Of a stretch of DNA of 59,786 bases, positions 26,088 to 34,494 are shown one piece after another. Source of the DNA: Myxococcales bacterium (GTDB lineage: Bacteria; Myxococcota_A; Polyangia; JAHFDS01). Where the stretch lies: assembly GCA_023248855.1 (NCBI GenBank), contig JAHFDS010000009.1:1-59786 (forward strand). The letters run 5' to 3'. The notes under the pieces were generated by a model. It saw only the letters and a list, made by a program, of their open reading frames with translations, did not search any database and had not been told where the DNA came from. The position numbers and the translations under genes were made by a program. How positions within the stretch are numbered: position 1 is the stretch's first letter; each line of letters begins with the position of its first letter.

Positions 26088-26347
26088 TGCCGCTCGTCAG
26101 AAGTTGGACCGGAGTAGAGTTGTGGAGAGAAATCGTCGAACGCCCTGCGTGCGCCACTCGCGAGCGCAGAGCGCGAGCAAACGAGACACCTAGTGCTGTC
26201 CGTGATTCCAGTGGAATCATCTGGTTCGACGAGCGGCCCCAGGTGTTTGTCTTGCGCACGCTTCGCGTGCGCGAGTGCTGCGGCCAGCTGGCAGGTGAAG
26301 GCTGCTCCGAGCTCAAATGCCGTCCAACTACTGGCGGGCAGCACTAG
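26084..26347 (+). mobile_element. 264-bp miniature inverted-repeat element, copy 1
   Basis: Non-coding unit bounded by CTAG on both sides (26084-26087, 26344-26347). The first 26 nt and the reverse complement of the last 26 nt agree at 22 positions (CTAGTGC-GC-CG-CAG-AGTTGGAC). A second copy at 37514-37777 has the same length with only 7 differences. Internal structure: palindrome TGATTCCAGTGGAATCA, hairpin GCGCACGC-TTC-GCGTGCGC, and an internal end-like CTAGTGCTGTCCG at 26190. No transposase. Ends are compatible with IS630-type TA or IS5-type CTAG target duplication. Base composition is visibly less GC-rich than the flanks. Confidence 0.88.
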
Positions 26348-27393
26348 TGCCGCTTGGCAGGCGCCTCGGGCTGCTGCTCGACGACATCTCGCTCGAGCAC
26401 GCGGAGCCGCAAGGGCACCCGGAGCGGGCGGAGCGGCTGCGCGCGATCGCGCGCGAGGTCGACGCCGGCGGGTTCTGGGACCGCTGCTTGCGTGTGCGAT
26501 CGCGGCCCGCGACGCGCGGCGAGCTGGAGGCCGCGCACGCGCCGCGCCTCCTGGATCTGCTTGAGCAGGACCTGCCAGGACACGAGGGGCACATCGACGC
26601 CGACACCTACTACGCCCCGAAGAGCTGGGAAGCCGCGCTCCACGCGGCGGGTGGCGCGGTCGCGCTGGTCGAGCGTGCCCAGGCCGGCGACATCGAGGCG
26701 GGCGCGGCGCTGGTCCGGCCTCCGGGCCACCACGCGACGGGCGATCGACCGATGGGCTTTTGCCTCCTCAATAACGTCGCCGTGGCCGCGCGCGCCGCGC
26801 TGGCCGGAGGTGCCAGGCGCGTGGCGATTGTGGACTGGGACCTGCATCACGGCAACGGCACCCAGGAGATCTTCTGGCAGGACCCGGGCGTCCTCTATGT
26901 GTCGACCCACCAGTACCCGTTTTACCCGGGGACGGGTGCGGTGGACGAGATCGGTGAGGGGCCTGGTCGGGGCTACACGCTCAACGTGCCCCTGCCGGCA
27001 GGGGCTGGTGACGCGGAGTACGAGCACGTCTTCGCCCGCGCCATTGGGCCTGCGCTTCGGGCCTACGCACCCGATTTTCTGCTGATCTCGGCCGGGTTCG
27101 ACGCGCATGTGCGCGACCCGATCGGGCAGATGCGCCTTTCGACCGGGGCTTTCCATCGGCTGACGCATCGCCTCCGAGACGCGGTCGGCGCGGCGCCGGT
27201 CGTGGCCGTGCTCGAGGGAGGCTATGATCTGGAAGGTCTGGCGAGCTCGAACCGCGCGATGCTGGATGCGTTAGAGGGGCCCGCGGCGACCCCAGGCGGG
27301 GCGGCCAAGGCCCATCCGGTGGCGGCCCGGGTGCTCGGGGCGCTGCGGGCGGCCCTCGCGGGCACGCCCCTCGAGGGGGCGATCGGGTCGTGA
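26347..27393 (+). CDS. HDAC-like amidohydrolase (histone deacetylase superfamily)
   Basis: 348 aa from GTG at 26347, whose G is the last base of the CTAG at the right end of the repeat (a frame from 26317 would start inside the element). Zn-dependent deacetylase fold: PPGHHA (H128/H129), DWDLHHGNGT (D165, H167 as Zn ligands), D252 in SAGFDAH, LEGGYD (Y293). All catalytic residues are present. Close to class II HDAC/HDAH and acetylpolyamine amidohydrolases; the substrate may be acetyl-lysine or acetylpolyamine (an arginine decarboxylase gene, speA, lies 9 kb away). Promoter and ribosome site, if any, are supplied by the element. Confidence 0.9.
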   Translation: MPLGRRLGLLLDDISLEHAEPQGHPERAERLRAIAREVDAGGFWDRCLRVRSRPATRGELEAAHAPRLLDLLEQDLPGHEGHIDADTYYAPKSWEAALHAAGGAVALVERAQAGDIEAGAALVRPPGHHATGDRPMGFCLLNNVAVAARAALAGGARRVAIVDWDLHHGNGTQEIFWQDPGVLYVSTHQYPFYPGTGAVDEIGEGPGRGYTLNVPLPAGAGDAEYEHVFARAIGPALRAYAPDFLLISAGFDAHVRDPIGQMRLSTGAFHRLTHRLRDAVGAAPVVAVLEGGYDLEGLASSNRAMLDALEGPAATPGGAAKAHPVAARVLGALRAALAGTPLEGAIGS

Positions 27394-27418
27394 CGCTGTC
27401 AGAGTTCCGACCTAATCT
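27390..27418 (+). promoter_or_regulatory. Possible promoter of the second Ser/Thr kinase
   Basis: GTGACG (27390-27395), 17-bp spacer, TAATCT (27413-27418); it begins at the stop codon of the HDAC-like gene. A separate perfect TTGACA at 27428 has no good -10 partner. Predicted leader about 50 nt. Confidence 0.45.
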
Positions 27419-27475
27419 GGGCGGCGCTTGACAGGGACGGTCGGGCGCGCGAAACCGCCGATCGGTTCGGAGCGG

Positions 27476-28957
27476 ATGGCCGAAGAAGTTTCCTCGTCGG
27501 AGGCGGGCAGCACCATCGCTGGGCGGTACACGCTCGTGCGGCACCTTGCGACGGGTGGGATGGCAGAGCTGTACCTGGCGCGCCTTGGCTCCCTGGGTGG
27601 TTTCCAGAAGGACGTCGTCATCAAGCGCATCCATCCGCGCTTTGCCGACCACGCCAAGATCACGAAGCTCTTCCTCGACGAAGCGCGCATCGCTGCGACG
27701 CTCACGCATCCCAACATCTTGAACGTGCTCGATGTCGGGGAGGAGAACGGCACGCTCTACATCGTCATGGAGTACATCCGCGGCGAGAACCTCTGGACGA
27801 TCGCGCGACGCGGCGTGGAGGCGCACCGCTTCCTGCAGCTGTCGCACGCGGTTCGCATCGTCTCGACGGTCTGCGAGGGCCTGCACTACGTGCACACCCG
27901 CAAGGGGCCGGACGGTCGGCCGCTCGAGATCGTGCACCGCGACGTGTCGCCATCGAACATCGTGGTGTCCGCCGACGGCGTGGCCAAGCTGGTCGACTTC
28001 GGCATCGCGCGGTGGGCGCTGCGCTCGTTCGACGACCGCAGCCTGGTGACGGGCAAGCCGAACTACATGGCGCCGGAGCAGCTCCGCGGGGTGCAGGTGG
28101 ATGCGCGCGCGGATGTCTTCGCGCTCGGCATCGTGCTCTGGGAGATGACGGTCCAAAAACGCCTGTTTCGCGGCAAGCCCGACGAGGTGACGCGGCGGAT
28201 CCTCGACGAGCCAGTTCCACGACCGAGCGAGATCGTGGCCAGCTATTCGCCGGAGCTCGAGCAGATCGTCATGCGCGCGCTGGAGAAGCAGCCCGAGGCG
28301 CGCTGGGAGACCTGCGCTGACCTGCACGACGCGCTCGAGACCTTCGCGATCGAGCACAAGCTGCGCGCCTCGTCGATCGCGATAGGTCTGTTCGTGCGGG
28401 ACCTGTTCGCGATGCGTACGCAGCCGTCGTACCAGGACCTCGAGGAGGCGCGGGCCTGGGGCGAGGAGGACGAGATCGAGATCGAGGAGGACCTCGACTT
28501 CGATCGCGCGGAGGCCGAGAGCTCCCCCCTCGGGGGAGCGGCCCCGAAGGGCGCGCCGCCGCGGCGCCAGCCGACCCCGCCACCACCACCGGCGCCAGTG
28601 ACCGAGACGGAGGGGACGCTGGCGAGCCCTGGGACCACGGCGCTGACCACGAGCGGCCGCCAGCCGGCGCTGGCCACGAGCGGGCGTCAGGCGACCGTGC
28701 CGCCGGTGCAGGCGGTCGCGGCGCTCACGCAGGTGGGGCGCAAGAGCGTGCCGCCTCTGGCGACCGAGGGGCGCAAGAGCGTGCCGCCCCCCGGGACCAG
28801 CGGACGACAAAGCGCCCCACCCGGGCGCTCGTCGCGACCGCCGATGGACGCCCGCAAGGTGCCGCTGCGACCGCGCTCGCGCCTGCCACTGCTGCTCGTC
28901 CTGACCGGCACCCTGCTCGTCGCGGCCGTGTTCGCGTGGACCACGCTGCACAAGTAG
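27476..28957 (+). CDS. Membrane-anchored Ser/Thr protein kinase
   Basis: 493 aa from ATG at 27476 (GGAG upstream; a TTG at 27428 is also open). Kinase domain ~residues 15-290: glycine loop ATGGMAELYLA, K50 in VVIKR, HRDVSPSN (154-161), DFG (174-176), APE (199-201). HRDVSPSN is typical of the myxobacterial non-RD subgroup. A disordered linker with SGRQ/GRKSVPP repeats (~residues 360-465) leads to one C-terminal TM helix (PLLLVLTGTLLVAAVFAW), so the kinase is cytoplasmic and tail-anchored with no periplasmic sensor. Adjacent to ilvA; targets unknown. Confidence 0.94.
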   Translation: MAEEVSSSEAGSTIAGRYTLVRHLATGGMAELYLARLGSLGGFQKDVVIKRIHPRFADHAKITKLFLDEARIAATLTHPNILNVLDVGEENGTLYIVMEYIRGENLWTIARRGVEAHRFLQLSHAVRIVSTVCEGLHYVHTRKGPDGRPLEIVHRDVSPSNIVVSADGVAKLVDFGIARWALRSFDDRSLVTGKPNYMAPEQLRGVQVDARADVFALGIVLWEMTVQKRLFRGKPDEVTRRILDEPVPRPSEIVASYSPELEQIVMRALEKQPEARWETCADLHDALETFAIEHKLRASSIAIGLFVRDLFAMRTQPSYQDLEEARAWGEEDEIEIEEDLDFDRAEAESSPLGGAAPKGAPPRRQPTPPPPPAPVTETEGTLASPGTTALTTSGRQPALATSGRQATVPPVQAVAALTQVGRKSVPPLATEGRKSVPPPGTSGRQSAPPGRSSRPPMDARKVPLRPRSRLPLLLVLTGTLLVAAVFAWTTLHK

Positions 28958-28974
28958 CGGTACGGTCCTCTGCA

Positions 28975-30183
28975 ATGCTCACGTTCGCGGACATCGAGCA
29001 AGCGCGCTCGCGCATTGGCGACCAGGTGTTCGTGTCTCCCTGCGCCTACTCCGAGACCTTCTCGAAGCTGACCGGCAACAAGGTCTACTTCAAGCTCGAG
29101 AACCTGCAGATGACGGGCTCCTTCAAGGAGCGCGGGGCGGCGAATCGGATCCTGCTCCTGCCCCCGGAGGACAGGCGCCGCGGTGTGATCGCCGCGTCGG
29201 CCGGCAACCACGCGCAGGGCGTCGCGTACCACGCCACCCGGAACGGCGTCCGGGCCGTCATCGTCATGCCCGAGACCACGCCGCTCGTGAAGATCTCGGC
29301 AACGCGCGGCTACGGCGGCGAGGTGGTCCTACACGGTGCCAACTACGACGCCGCCTACGAGGAGGCGCTCCGGCGCGCGCGCGAGGAGGGCTTGACGCTC
29401 ATCCACGCCTTCGACGACGAGGCGGTCATGGCGGGGCAGGGCACGCTCGGGCTCGAGCTCCTCGAGCAGAACCCCTACCTCGAGGTGGTGGTGCTCTCGG
29501 TGGGGGGAGGCGGCCTCGCCTCCGGCGTCGCGGTCGCCATGAAGGAGACCAATCCACGCATCAAGGTGATCGGCGTGCAGACGGCGCGGGTCCCCTCGAT
29601 GAAGGCGGCGCTCGCGGCGGGCGGGCCGGTGGTGCTGCCAGCGGCGCAGACGATCGCCGACGGCATCGCGGTCCGACGCGCCGGCGACCACACGGTGCCG
29701 GTGCTTTCGCGCTATCTCGACGATCTCGTCACCGTGGACGAGGACGAGCTCGCGAACGCGGTGCTCCTGCTGCTCGAGCGCGAGAAAACCGTCGCAGAGG
29801 GCGCGGGCGCCGCGCCGCTGGCGGCCCTGGTCCAGGGACGGACTGGGGTCACCGGCAAGCGCGTCGGCTGCGTGATCAGCGGGGGCAACATCGACGTCAC
29901 GCTGCTCGCGCGCATCATCGACCGCGGCCTGGCGAAGGACGGGCGCCTCTTGCGCATGCGTGTGCGCATCCCGGACCGGCCGGGCGCGCTGCACCTTCTG
30001 ACGGGTATCGTGGGTCACGTGGGTGCGAACATCATGGACATCCAGCACGACCGGACGTTCGAGAACGCCGAGATCAGCGAGACCATCGTCGACGTCACGT
30101 GTGAGACACGCGGCAACGAGCACGCCACTGCTCTCCGTCAGGCGCTGGTGGGCGCGGGCTACGTGCTCGACCGTCTGATCTAG
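28975..30183 (+). CDS. ilvA: Threonine ammonia-lyase with ACT domain
   Basis: PLP enzyme converting threonine to 2-oxobutanoate and ammonia (isoleucine entry or threonine catabolism). 402 aa from ATG at 28975. PLP Lys51 in TGSFKERGA, phosphate-binding SVGGGGLASG, and a single C-terminal ACT domain (~residues 325-402: MRVRIPDRPGALHLLTGIVG), the ~400-aa form rather than the 514-aa E. coli IlvA with two regulatory domains. Feedback by isoleucine or valine through the ACT domain is likely. TACGGT at 28961 may be its -10. Confidence 0.94.
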   Translation: MLTFADIEQARSRIGDQVFVSPCAYSETFSKLTGNKVYFKLENLQMTGSFKERGAANRILLLPPEDRRRGVIAASAGNHAQGVAYHATRNGVRAVIVMPETTPLVKISATRGYGGEVVLHGANYDAAYEEALRRAREEGLTLIHAFDDEAVMAGQGTLGLELLEQNPYLEVVVLSVGGGGLASGVAVAMKETNPRIKVIGVQTARVPSMKAALAAGGPVVLPAAQTIADGIAVRRAGDHTVPVLSRYLDDLVTVDEDELANAVLLLLEREKTVAEGAGAAPLAALVQGRTGVTGKRVGCVISGGNIDVTLLARIIDRGLAKDGRLLRMRVRIPDRPGALHLLTGIVGHVGANIMDIQHDRTFENAEISETIVDVTCETRGNEHATALRQALVGAGYVLDRLI

Positions 30184-30196
30184 CGCTTGCCAGGGC

Positions 30197-31555
30197 CTAC
30201 GCCCTGACGACGACGAGGACGCGGTCCTCGCGCGGGGCAGCCGTGCCGATGTGCGCTGCGACCTCGGCGAGGAGCGCGTCGCGCAGGGTCGCGGCGTCGA
30301 CCCGCTCCGGCGACACGATCTTGCGTAGGGCGCGCAGAAAGCGCCGATCGCCGAACGGCTCGCCGCGTGCGTTCTGGGCGCCGACGAGCCCGGGCGTGTA
30401 GAGCACGAGGACGTCGCCGGGCTGGAGCGGTGCGGTGACCTCGCGGAAGGTGTGGTCGACGCGATCTCCCAGCGCGACGCCGCGCGAGATCACGGCCGAC
30501 AGGACCGCCGCGTCGGCCACGCGAGACAGCCGGAGCGGGAACGGGCCGCCGGCGCCGACCACGCGGAGCTCGCGCCGCGGGGCGTCGATGAGGGCGATGG
30601 TGCCCTGGAGCAGCAGGGGCATGCCGGCGCGGCGGCGCAGGGACTCGTGCACGGCCGCGGCCACGGCGACCGCGGATCCGGCGCGATCGGCGAGCAAGGC
30701 TGCTTCGGAGGCGCCCTTGGCCACCGCGCCGACCATCGCAGCCGAGACGCCACGCGCGGCCACCGTGCCGCTCCAAAGGAGCAGGCGGCCCTGGCCGAGC
30801 TCGTGGCAGCTCCAGAAGTCTCCCGACGAAGGCGACGCTGCGAGGCGCGCGCCTGCGATCTTGAGCGGTCCCGACGACAAGACGGGCTGCGCCGGCAGGA
30901 GCTCACGCTCGACCGCTCGCGCGAGGTCGACCTCGCGTGAGAGGCCAATCTTGTGCGCTGCGTCCTTGGCCAGACGCGCGTTCGAGGCGGCCGCGCTCGC
31001 CTCGAGGTGCACGTCGTCCACGAAGCGGCGTTCGTCGGCGCCGAGCCGCCCGGAAATCGGTAGTAGCGCGATCGCCAGGAGCTCCGAAGACGGGCTCGCC
31101 ACCGGGACGAGCAGCGTCGCGCCGAAGCGCTGCATGAGCTCACCGAGCGGGACGCGCAGGGCGCCGAAGCGCCTGTCGCCGAGCTCGCTGGCGAAGATCG
31201 GGTGGTTGTTGCGGCCGAGCCAGGCAGGGACGCCGCCGGGCGGGGCGTCGGCGGCGTGCCAGCCCTCGCGCGAGCGAGCCGTCATCTCCCAGCCGCCATC
31301 CGTGCCGGGTGCCAGGACGGCGGCGTCGGGCAGGTCCAGCGTCGTGCCGATGCAGTCCGCGACCACGATGGCGACGTCGCGTGGAGCCTCCTTCTCGAGG
31401 CACGCCTCGAGGAGCCCCGCCAGGGCCTCGTCGAGGATCTCGCGCGGGACCGTGGTCGCGCGCGCGTAGGTGCCACGCTTTCGCATGCGCGAACGCAGAT
31501 AGGTCGCCACGCCGGTCGCGCCGACCGCGAGGCCGAGGATGACGCCCGCGCTCAT
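30197..31555 (-). CDS. SpoIIE/PP2C-like protein with degenerate metal site (pseudophosphatase candidate)
   Basis: 452 aa, N-terminal TM helix (residues 3-20), GAF-like region (~50-190), then a SpoIIE-type PP2C domain (~210-450). Compared with its upstream neighbour, GDVTGHG is replaced by SGTVAARG (262-269), YTDG by YTPG (386-389) and DDYTLV by EDRVLV (443-448); only SGDFW (D246) keeps its Asp. Loss of three conserved Asp suggests no metal-dependent phosphatase activity but possibly binding or regulation. ATG overlaps the stop of the upstream phosphatase (ATGA), so the pair is translationally coupled. Convergent with ilvA. Confidence 0.85.
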   Translation of the reverse strand: MSAGVILGLAVGATGVATYLRSRMRKRGTYARATTVPREILDEALAGLLEACLEKEAPRDVAIVVADCIGTTLDLPDAAVLAPGTDGGWEMTARSREGWHAADAPPGGVPAWLGRNNHPIFASELGDRRFGALRVPLGELMQRFGATLLVPVASPSSELLAIALLPISGRLGADERRFVDDVHLEASAAASNARLAKDAAHKIGLSREVDLARAVERELLPAQPVLSSGPLKIAGARLAASPSSGDFWSCHELGQGRLLLWSGTVAARGVSAAMVGAVAKGASEAALLADRAGSAVAVAAAVHESLRRRAGMPLLLQGTIALIDAPRRELRVVGAGGPFPLRLSRVADAAVLSAVISRGVALGDRVDHTFREVTAPLQPGDVLVLYTPGLVGAQNARGEPFGDRRFLRALRKIVSPERVDAATLRDALLAEVAAHIGTAAPREDRVLVVVRA

Positions 31556-32994
31556 GCCGGGCCTGACTCCTCGCGTCCCACGATGACGAGCGTGTAGTCG
31601 TCCTCCAGCGGCCGCGAGCCGCGGTGGCGCTCGAGATCGCCCGACAGTCGCGTCACGACGTCGGCGATGGGCACGGAGGCGAGCTGCGACAGCGTGCGAC
31701 GGAGGCGCTTCTCACCGAACGAGTCGCCGTTCTCCGACACGACGCCCTGGGCCCCGTCCGTGTAGAGCAGGATGCGCTCGCCGGGCTCGAAGGCGCGCGT
31801 CTCGCTCTGGTACGTCGAGTGCGTGCTGGTCCCGAGGGCGTCTCCGCGCGCGATCAGCCGCTTGAGCTCGGCGCCGCCGTCAGGCCCGAGGCCCCTGGAC
31901 GAGAGCAGATACGGGAACTCATGGCCGGCGTTGGCGAAGCGGATCTGTGCGTGGGTCGCCTCGACGACCAGCGCGAAGGCCGTCATGAAGTACCTGGTCT
32001 TGCCGACGCCGTGCACGACCCGCCCGAGCGTCTCGAGCAGCTCGCCCGGATCGATCTGCCCGCCGCGGGCGAGGCGGAGGGCGTCGGTCGCGCCCTTGGC
32101 CACCGCGGCGAGCATCGCCGCCGGCGCGCCGTGGCCGGTGACGTCCCCGACCAGGATGAGCCAGCGACCGTTCGGGAGCTCCGAGCACATCCAGAGGTCG
32201 CCGCCGCACTCGCTCGCGCTCTTCGCCAGGCCGCGCACGACCAGGTCACCGCGCCGCTGCGGCCGCTCGTCGGGCAGGAGCGCCTCCTGCACGGCCGTCG
32301 CGAGACCCACCTCGCGGGCGAGCGAACCCACGCCCCTTGCCGCCTCGCGCAGGAGCAAGCTGGTCAGCGCGACGGTGGTGCCAGCGCCGAGGCGCCTCGC
32401 GCGGGCCGTCGCGTCGGCCGTGGCCGCGACGCCGCCCAGGAACAGCACGCCCACGAGCGCTCCACGCTGCACGAGCGGGACTGCGAGGTGCGCGTCGAGC
32501 TGCTCCATCAGGAGGCGCGCAGCCTGCCCGCCCTCGTCCTCGGCGAGCGCGGCGCGCGCGACGGGTCCTCCCGTCGCCATCAGCGCGTCGAACAGGCCTT
32601 CCGAGGTGGGGGCCTCGACCGCGCCGCCCCCGAGGATCCGGGCGCCGGTCTTCGCGCTGGCGTCGGCCACCAGCAGGCGGCCGCGGCTGGCGCCGAGCAC
32701 ACGCTCGGCCTCGGCCGCGACGAGCGGAGCGAGCTGGTCGAGCGAGTGCGCCGCGAGCGCCCGGGCGACGAACCGCTCGGCGACGTGGGGCACCACGAGG
32801 GCTGGCGCAGACCCGAGGCGCTCGTGGACGATCGGCTCGAGGAAGACGAGGCCCGCGGCCAGTGCGGCGAAGCACGCGACGAGCGATCCGGCGGCTCCGA
32901 CCGGGCTGTCCAGGCCGCCGAGCAGCGCGGACAGGCCGACGAGGCCCAGGGCCGGCGCTGCCCCCACCAGCGACGCCGCGACGCCTCGATCCAC
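31552..32994 (-). CDS. GAF/SpoIIE-type PP2C phosphatase (RsbU-like)
   Basis: 480 aa from GTG at 32994. Two N-terminal TM helices (~10-52), GAF-like sensor (~80-215), SpoIIE/PP2C catalytic domain (~230-475) with GGD (264-266), GDVTGHG (283-289), YTDG (411-414) and DDYTLV (465-470) intact. Probably a membrane-bound Ser phosphatase of an anti-anti-sigma factor or similar. TACGGT sits 7 nt before the GTG with no Shine-Dalgarno. Followed by a coupled degenerate paralogue. Confidence 0.88.
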   Translation of the reverse strand: MDRGVAASLVGAAPALGLVGLSALLGGLDSPVGAAGSLVACFAALAAGLVFLEPIVHERLGSAPALVVPHVAERFVARALAAHSLDQLAPLVAAEAERVLGASRGRLLVADASAKTGARILGGGAVEAPTSEGLFDALMATGGPVARAALAEDEGGQAARLLMEQLDAHLAVPLVQRGALVGVLFLGGVAATADATARARRLGAGTTVALTSLLLREAARGVGSLAREVGLATAVQEALLPDERPQRRGDLVVRGLAKSASECGGDLWMCSELPNGRWLILVGDVTGHGAPAAMLAAVAKGATDALRLARGGQIDPGELLETLGRVVHGVGKTRYFMTAFALVVEATHAQIRFANAGHEFPYLLSSRGLGPDGGAELKRLIARGDALGTSTHSTYQSETRAFEPGERILLYTDGAQGVVSENGDSFGEKRLRRTLSQLASVPIADVVTRLSGDLERHRGSRPLEDDYTLVIVGREESGPA

Positions 32995-33054
32995 GGGCCA
33001 AACCGTAGCATGGACGAGCTGTTCGTTGGTGGAGGACAGGCCCTCTCGGGAGGG

Positions 33055-33549
33055 TCAATCCACGAGCTTGAGGTGGCTCGGCCGCGGCTTCTTGCCGGGC
33101 TTGGCCGCGGGCGGAGGCTCGGCCGCTGGTGCGGCCTCGACGTCGTCGGCCGACAGGTCCGCCGGGGCATCGGTCGGGAACTGCACCCCGCGGCCCTCGC
33201 CGTCGTGCAGCACGTAGACGGCGTCCCAGGGGATGACGCACGCGTGAGGACTGCGCTGGAAAGACAGCGTCGCCCGGATGCCGGCTTGGTCGACCGTCAG
33301 GTCGCGGATGGGCACGGGCATGTCGTACGCGAACTGCAGGACGAGCCCGCTGTTTCCCGCCAGGTGCGGCGGGACGCTGACGCCAGGGCGCCTCGCATCG
33401 AGCACCACGAACGCGTAGCCCTCCCGCAAGAGCTCGAGCATGACGGCCTGCTTGAGCGTGGCCGGATCGACCGGCAGCGCGGCGTCGTTGGCCGGCTCGA
33501 CGGGCGTCGGCCCCGTCCGCGGCGCTTCGGGATCGTCGGGCTGGCTCAT
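33055..33549 (-). CDS. sspB: SspB-like ClpXP adaptor
   Basis: 164 aa from ATG at 33549. SspB (stringent starvation protein B) core, residues ~30-125: LKQAVMLELLREGYAFVVLD, LQFAYDMPVPIRDLTVDQAGI, ATLSFQRSPHACVIPWDAVYVL. A Pro/Ala linker and the C-terminal PRPSHLKLVD, similar to the RPxLRVVK ClpX-binding peptide of proteobacterial SspB, follow. Predicted to bring ssrA-tagged or other substrates to ClpXP. Lies 13 bp from metF and transcribed with it. Confidence 0.88.
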   Translation of the reverse strand: MSQPDDPEAPRTGPTPVEPANDAALPVDPATLKQAVMLELLREGYAFVVLDARRPGVSVPPHLAGNSGLVLQFAYDMPVPIRDLTVDQAGIRATLSFQRSPHACVIPWDAVYVLHDGEGRGVQFPTDAPADLSADDVEAAPAAEPPPAAKPGKKPRPSHLKLVD

Positions 33550-33562
33550 CGGTCCCTGGTTA

Positions 33563-34444
33563 TCACAATCGCACTGCGCCGCGCAGCGCCGCGAAGATGT
33601 CGCGGGTCGCGCTCGAGCGGTTGAGCGTGTAGAAGTGGATGCCCGGCGCGCCGCCGAGGAGCAGGCCCGCCGCCTGTGCCGAGGCATAGGCGACGCCGAG
33701 CTGCACGGTGGCCGCGAGGTCCTCGCGCCGTCGATCCAGCTCGAGCCGCAGCCGCGGCGGCAGGGTCGCACCGCACATCAGCGTGAAGCGCTCGATCTGC
33801 CCGGTGTTCGTGACGGGCATCAGGCCCGGGATGATGGGCACCGTGATGCCGGCGGCGCGCGCGCGCTCGACCAGCTGGAAGTAGAAGGCGTTGTCGAAGA
33901 ACAGCTGCGAGATGAGGAACGAGCAACCCGCGTCGACCTTGCGCCTGAGGTTCGTCACGTCGTGGTCGAGCCCGTGCGCCTCGGGGTGCCCCTCCGGGTA
34001 GCACGCGGCGCCGACGCAGAAGGTGTCGCCGTAGGTCTCCTTGATGAACGCGACGAGCTCGTTGGCGTGCCCGAAGCCGCCCGCCGTGCGCTGGAACGTG
34101 TGCTGGCCCTTGGGCGGGTCGCCTCGCAGCGCGAGCACGTTCTCGATGCCGGCGTCACGCAGGCGGTCGAGCACCGTCTTGAGCTCGTCTCTCGACGAGC
34201 CCACGCAGGTCAGGTGCGCCATCGACTCGATGCCGTGGTCGCGCTTGATGTGGGAGACGATCTCGAGCGTGCGCTCGCGCGTGGAACCGCCAGCGCCGTA
34301 GGTGACGGACACGAAGGTCGGCTCCAGCGTGCGCAGCTCGCCCACGGTCTCGGAGAGCTGGCGGACCGCCTCGTCGGTCTTCGGCGGGAAGAACTCGAAG
34401 GAGAAGCTCGGTCGGCCCGAGGCCAGGAGCTCGTCGATGCGCAC
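33563..34444 (-). CDS. metF: 5,10-Methylenetetrahydrofolate reductase
   Basis: FAD enzyme giving 5-methyl-THF for methionine synthesis. 293 aa from GTG at 34444 (MRIDELLASGRPSFSFEFFPPKT). Family motifs FEFFPPK, VSVTYGAGGSTR, LTCVG, LALRGDPP, FLISQLFFDNAFYF, PGLMPVTN. TAGGCT (34456-34451 on this strand) lies exactly 6 nt before the GTG and no Shine-Dalgarno is visible, consistent with leaderless initiation. Confidence 0.96.
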   Translation of the reverse strand: MRIDELLASGRPSFSFEFFPPKTDEAVRQLSETVGELRTLEPTFVSVTYGAGGSTRERTLEIVSHIKRDHGIESMAHLTCVGSSRDELKTVLDRLRDAGIENVLALRGDPPKGQHTFQRTAGGFGHANELVAFIKETYGDTFCVGAACYPEGHPEAHGLDHDVTNLRRKVDAGCSFLISQLFFDNAFYFQLVERARAAGITVPIIPGLMPVTNTGQIERFTLMCGATLPPRLRLELDRRREDLAATVQLGVAYASAQAAGLLLGGAPGIHFYTLNRSSATRDIFAALRGAVRL

Positions 34445-34494
34445 GGCGGGAGCCTAGCATGGAGATCCGGTGGGCTCGCACCGATGCGAGGAGA

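Noticed and set aside
26084-26344. 82-86-codon frames within the 264-bp element, on both strands
   Set aside because: Conserved only because the element copies are near identical; no similarity to transposases or other proteins could be recognised.
26981-28975. 664-codon minus-strand frame over the kinase gene
   Set aside because: Antisense to a kinase with all catalytic motifs; no recognisable fold.
31624-33624. 666-codon plus-strand frame over the two phosphatase genes
   Set aside because: Shadow frame: covers clearly homologous SpoIIE-type proteins on the minus strand and has Arg/Glu-rich composition without motifs.
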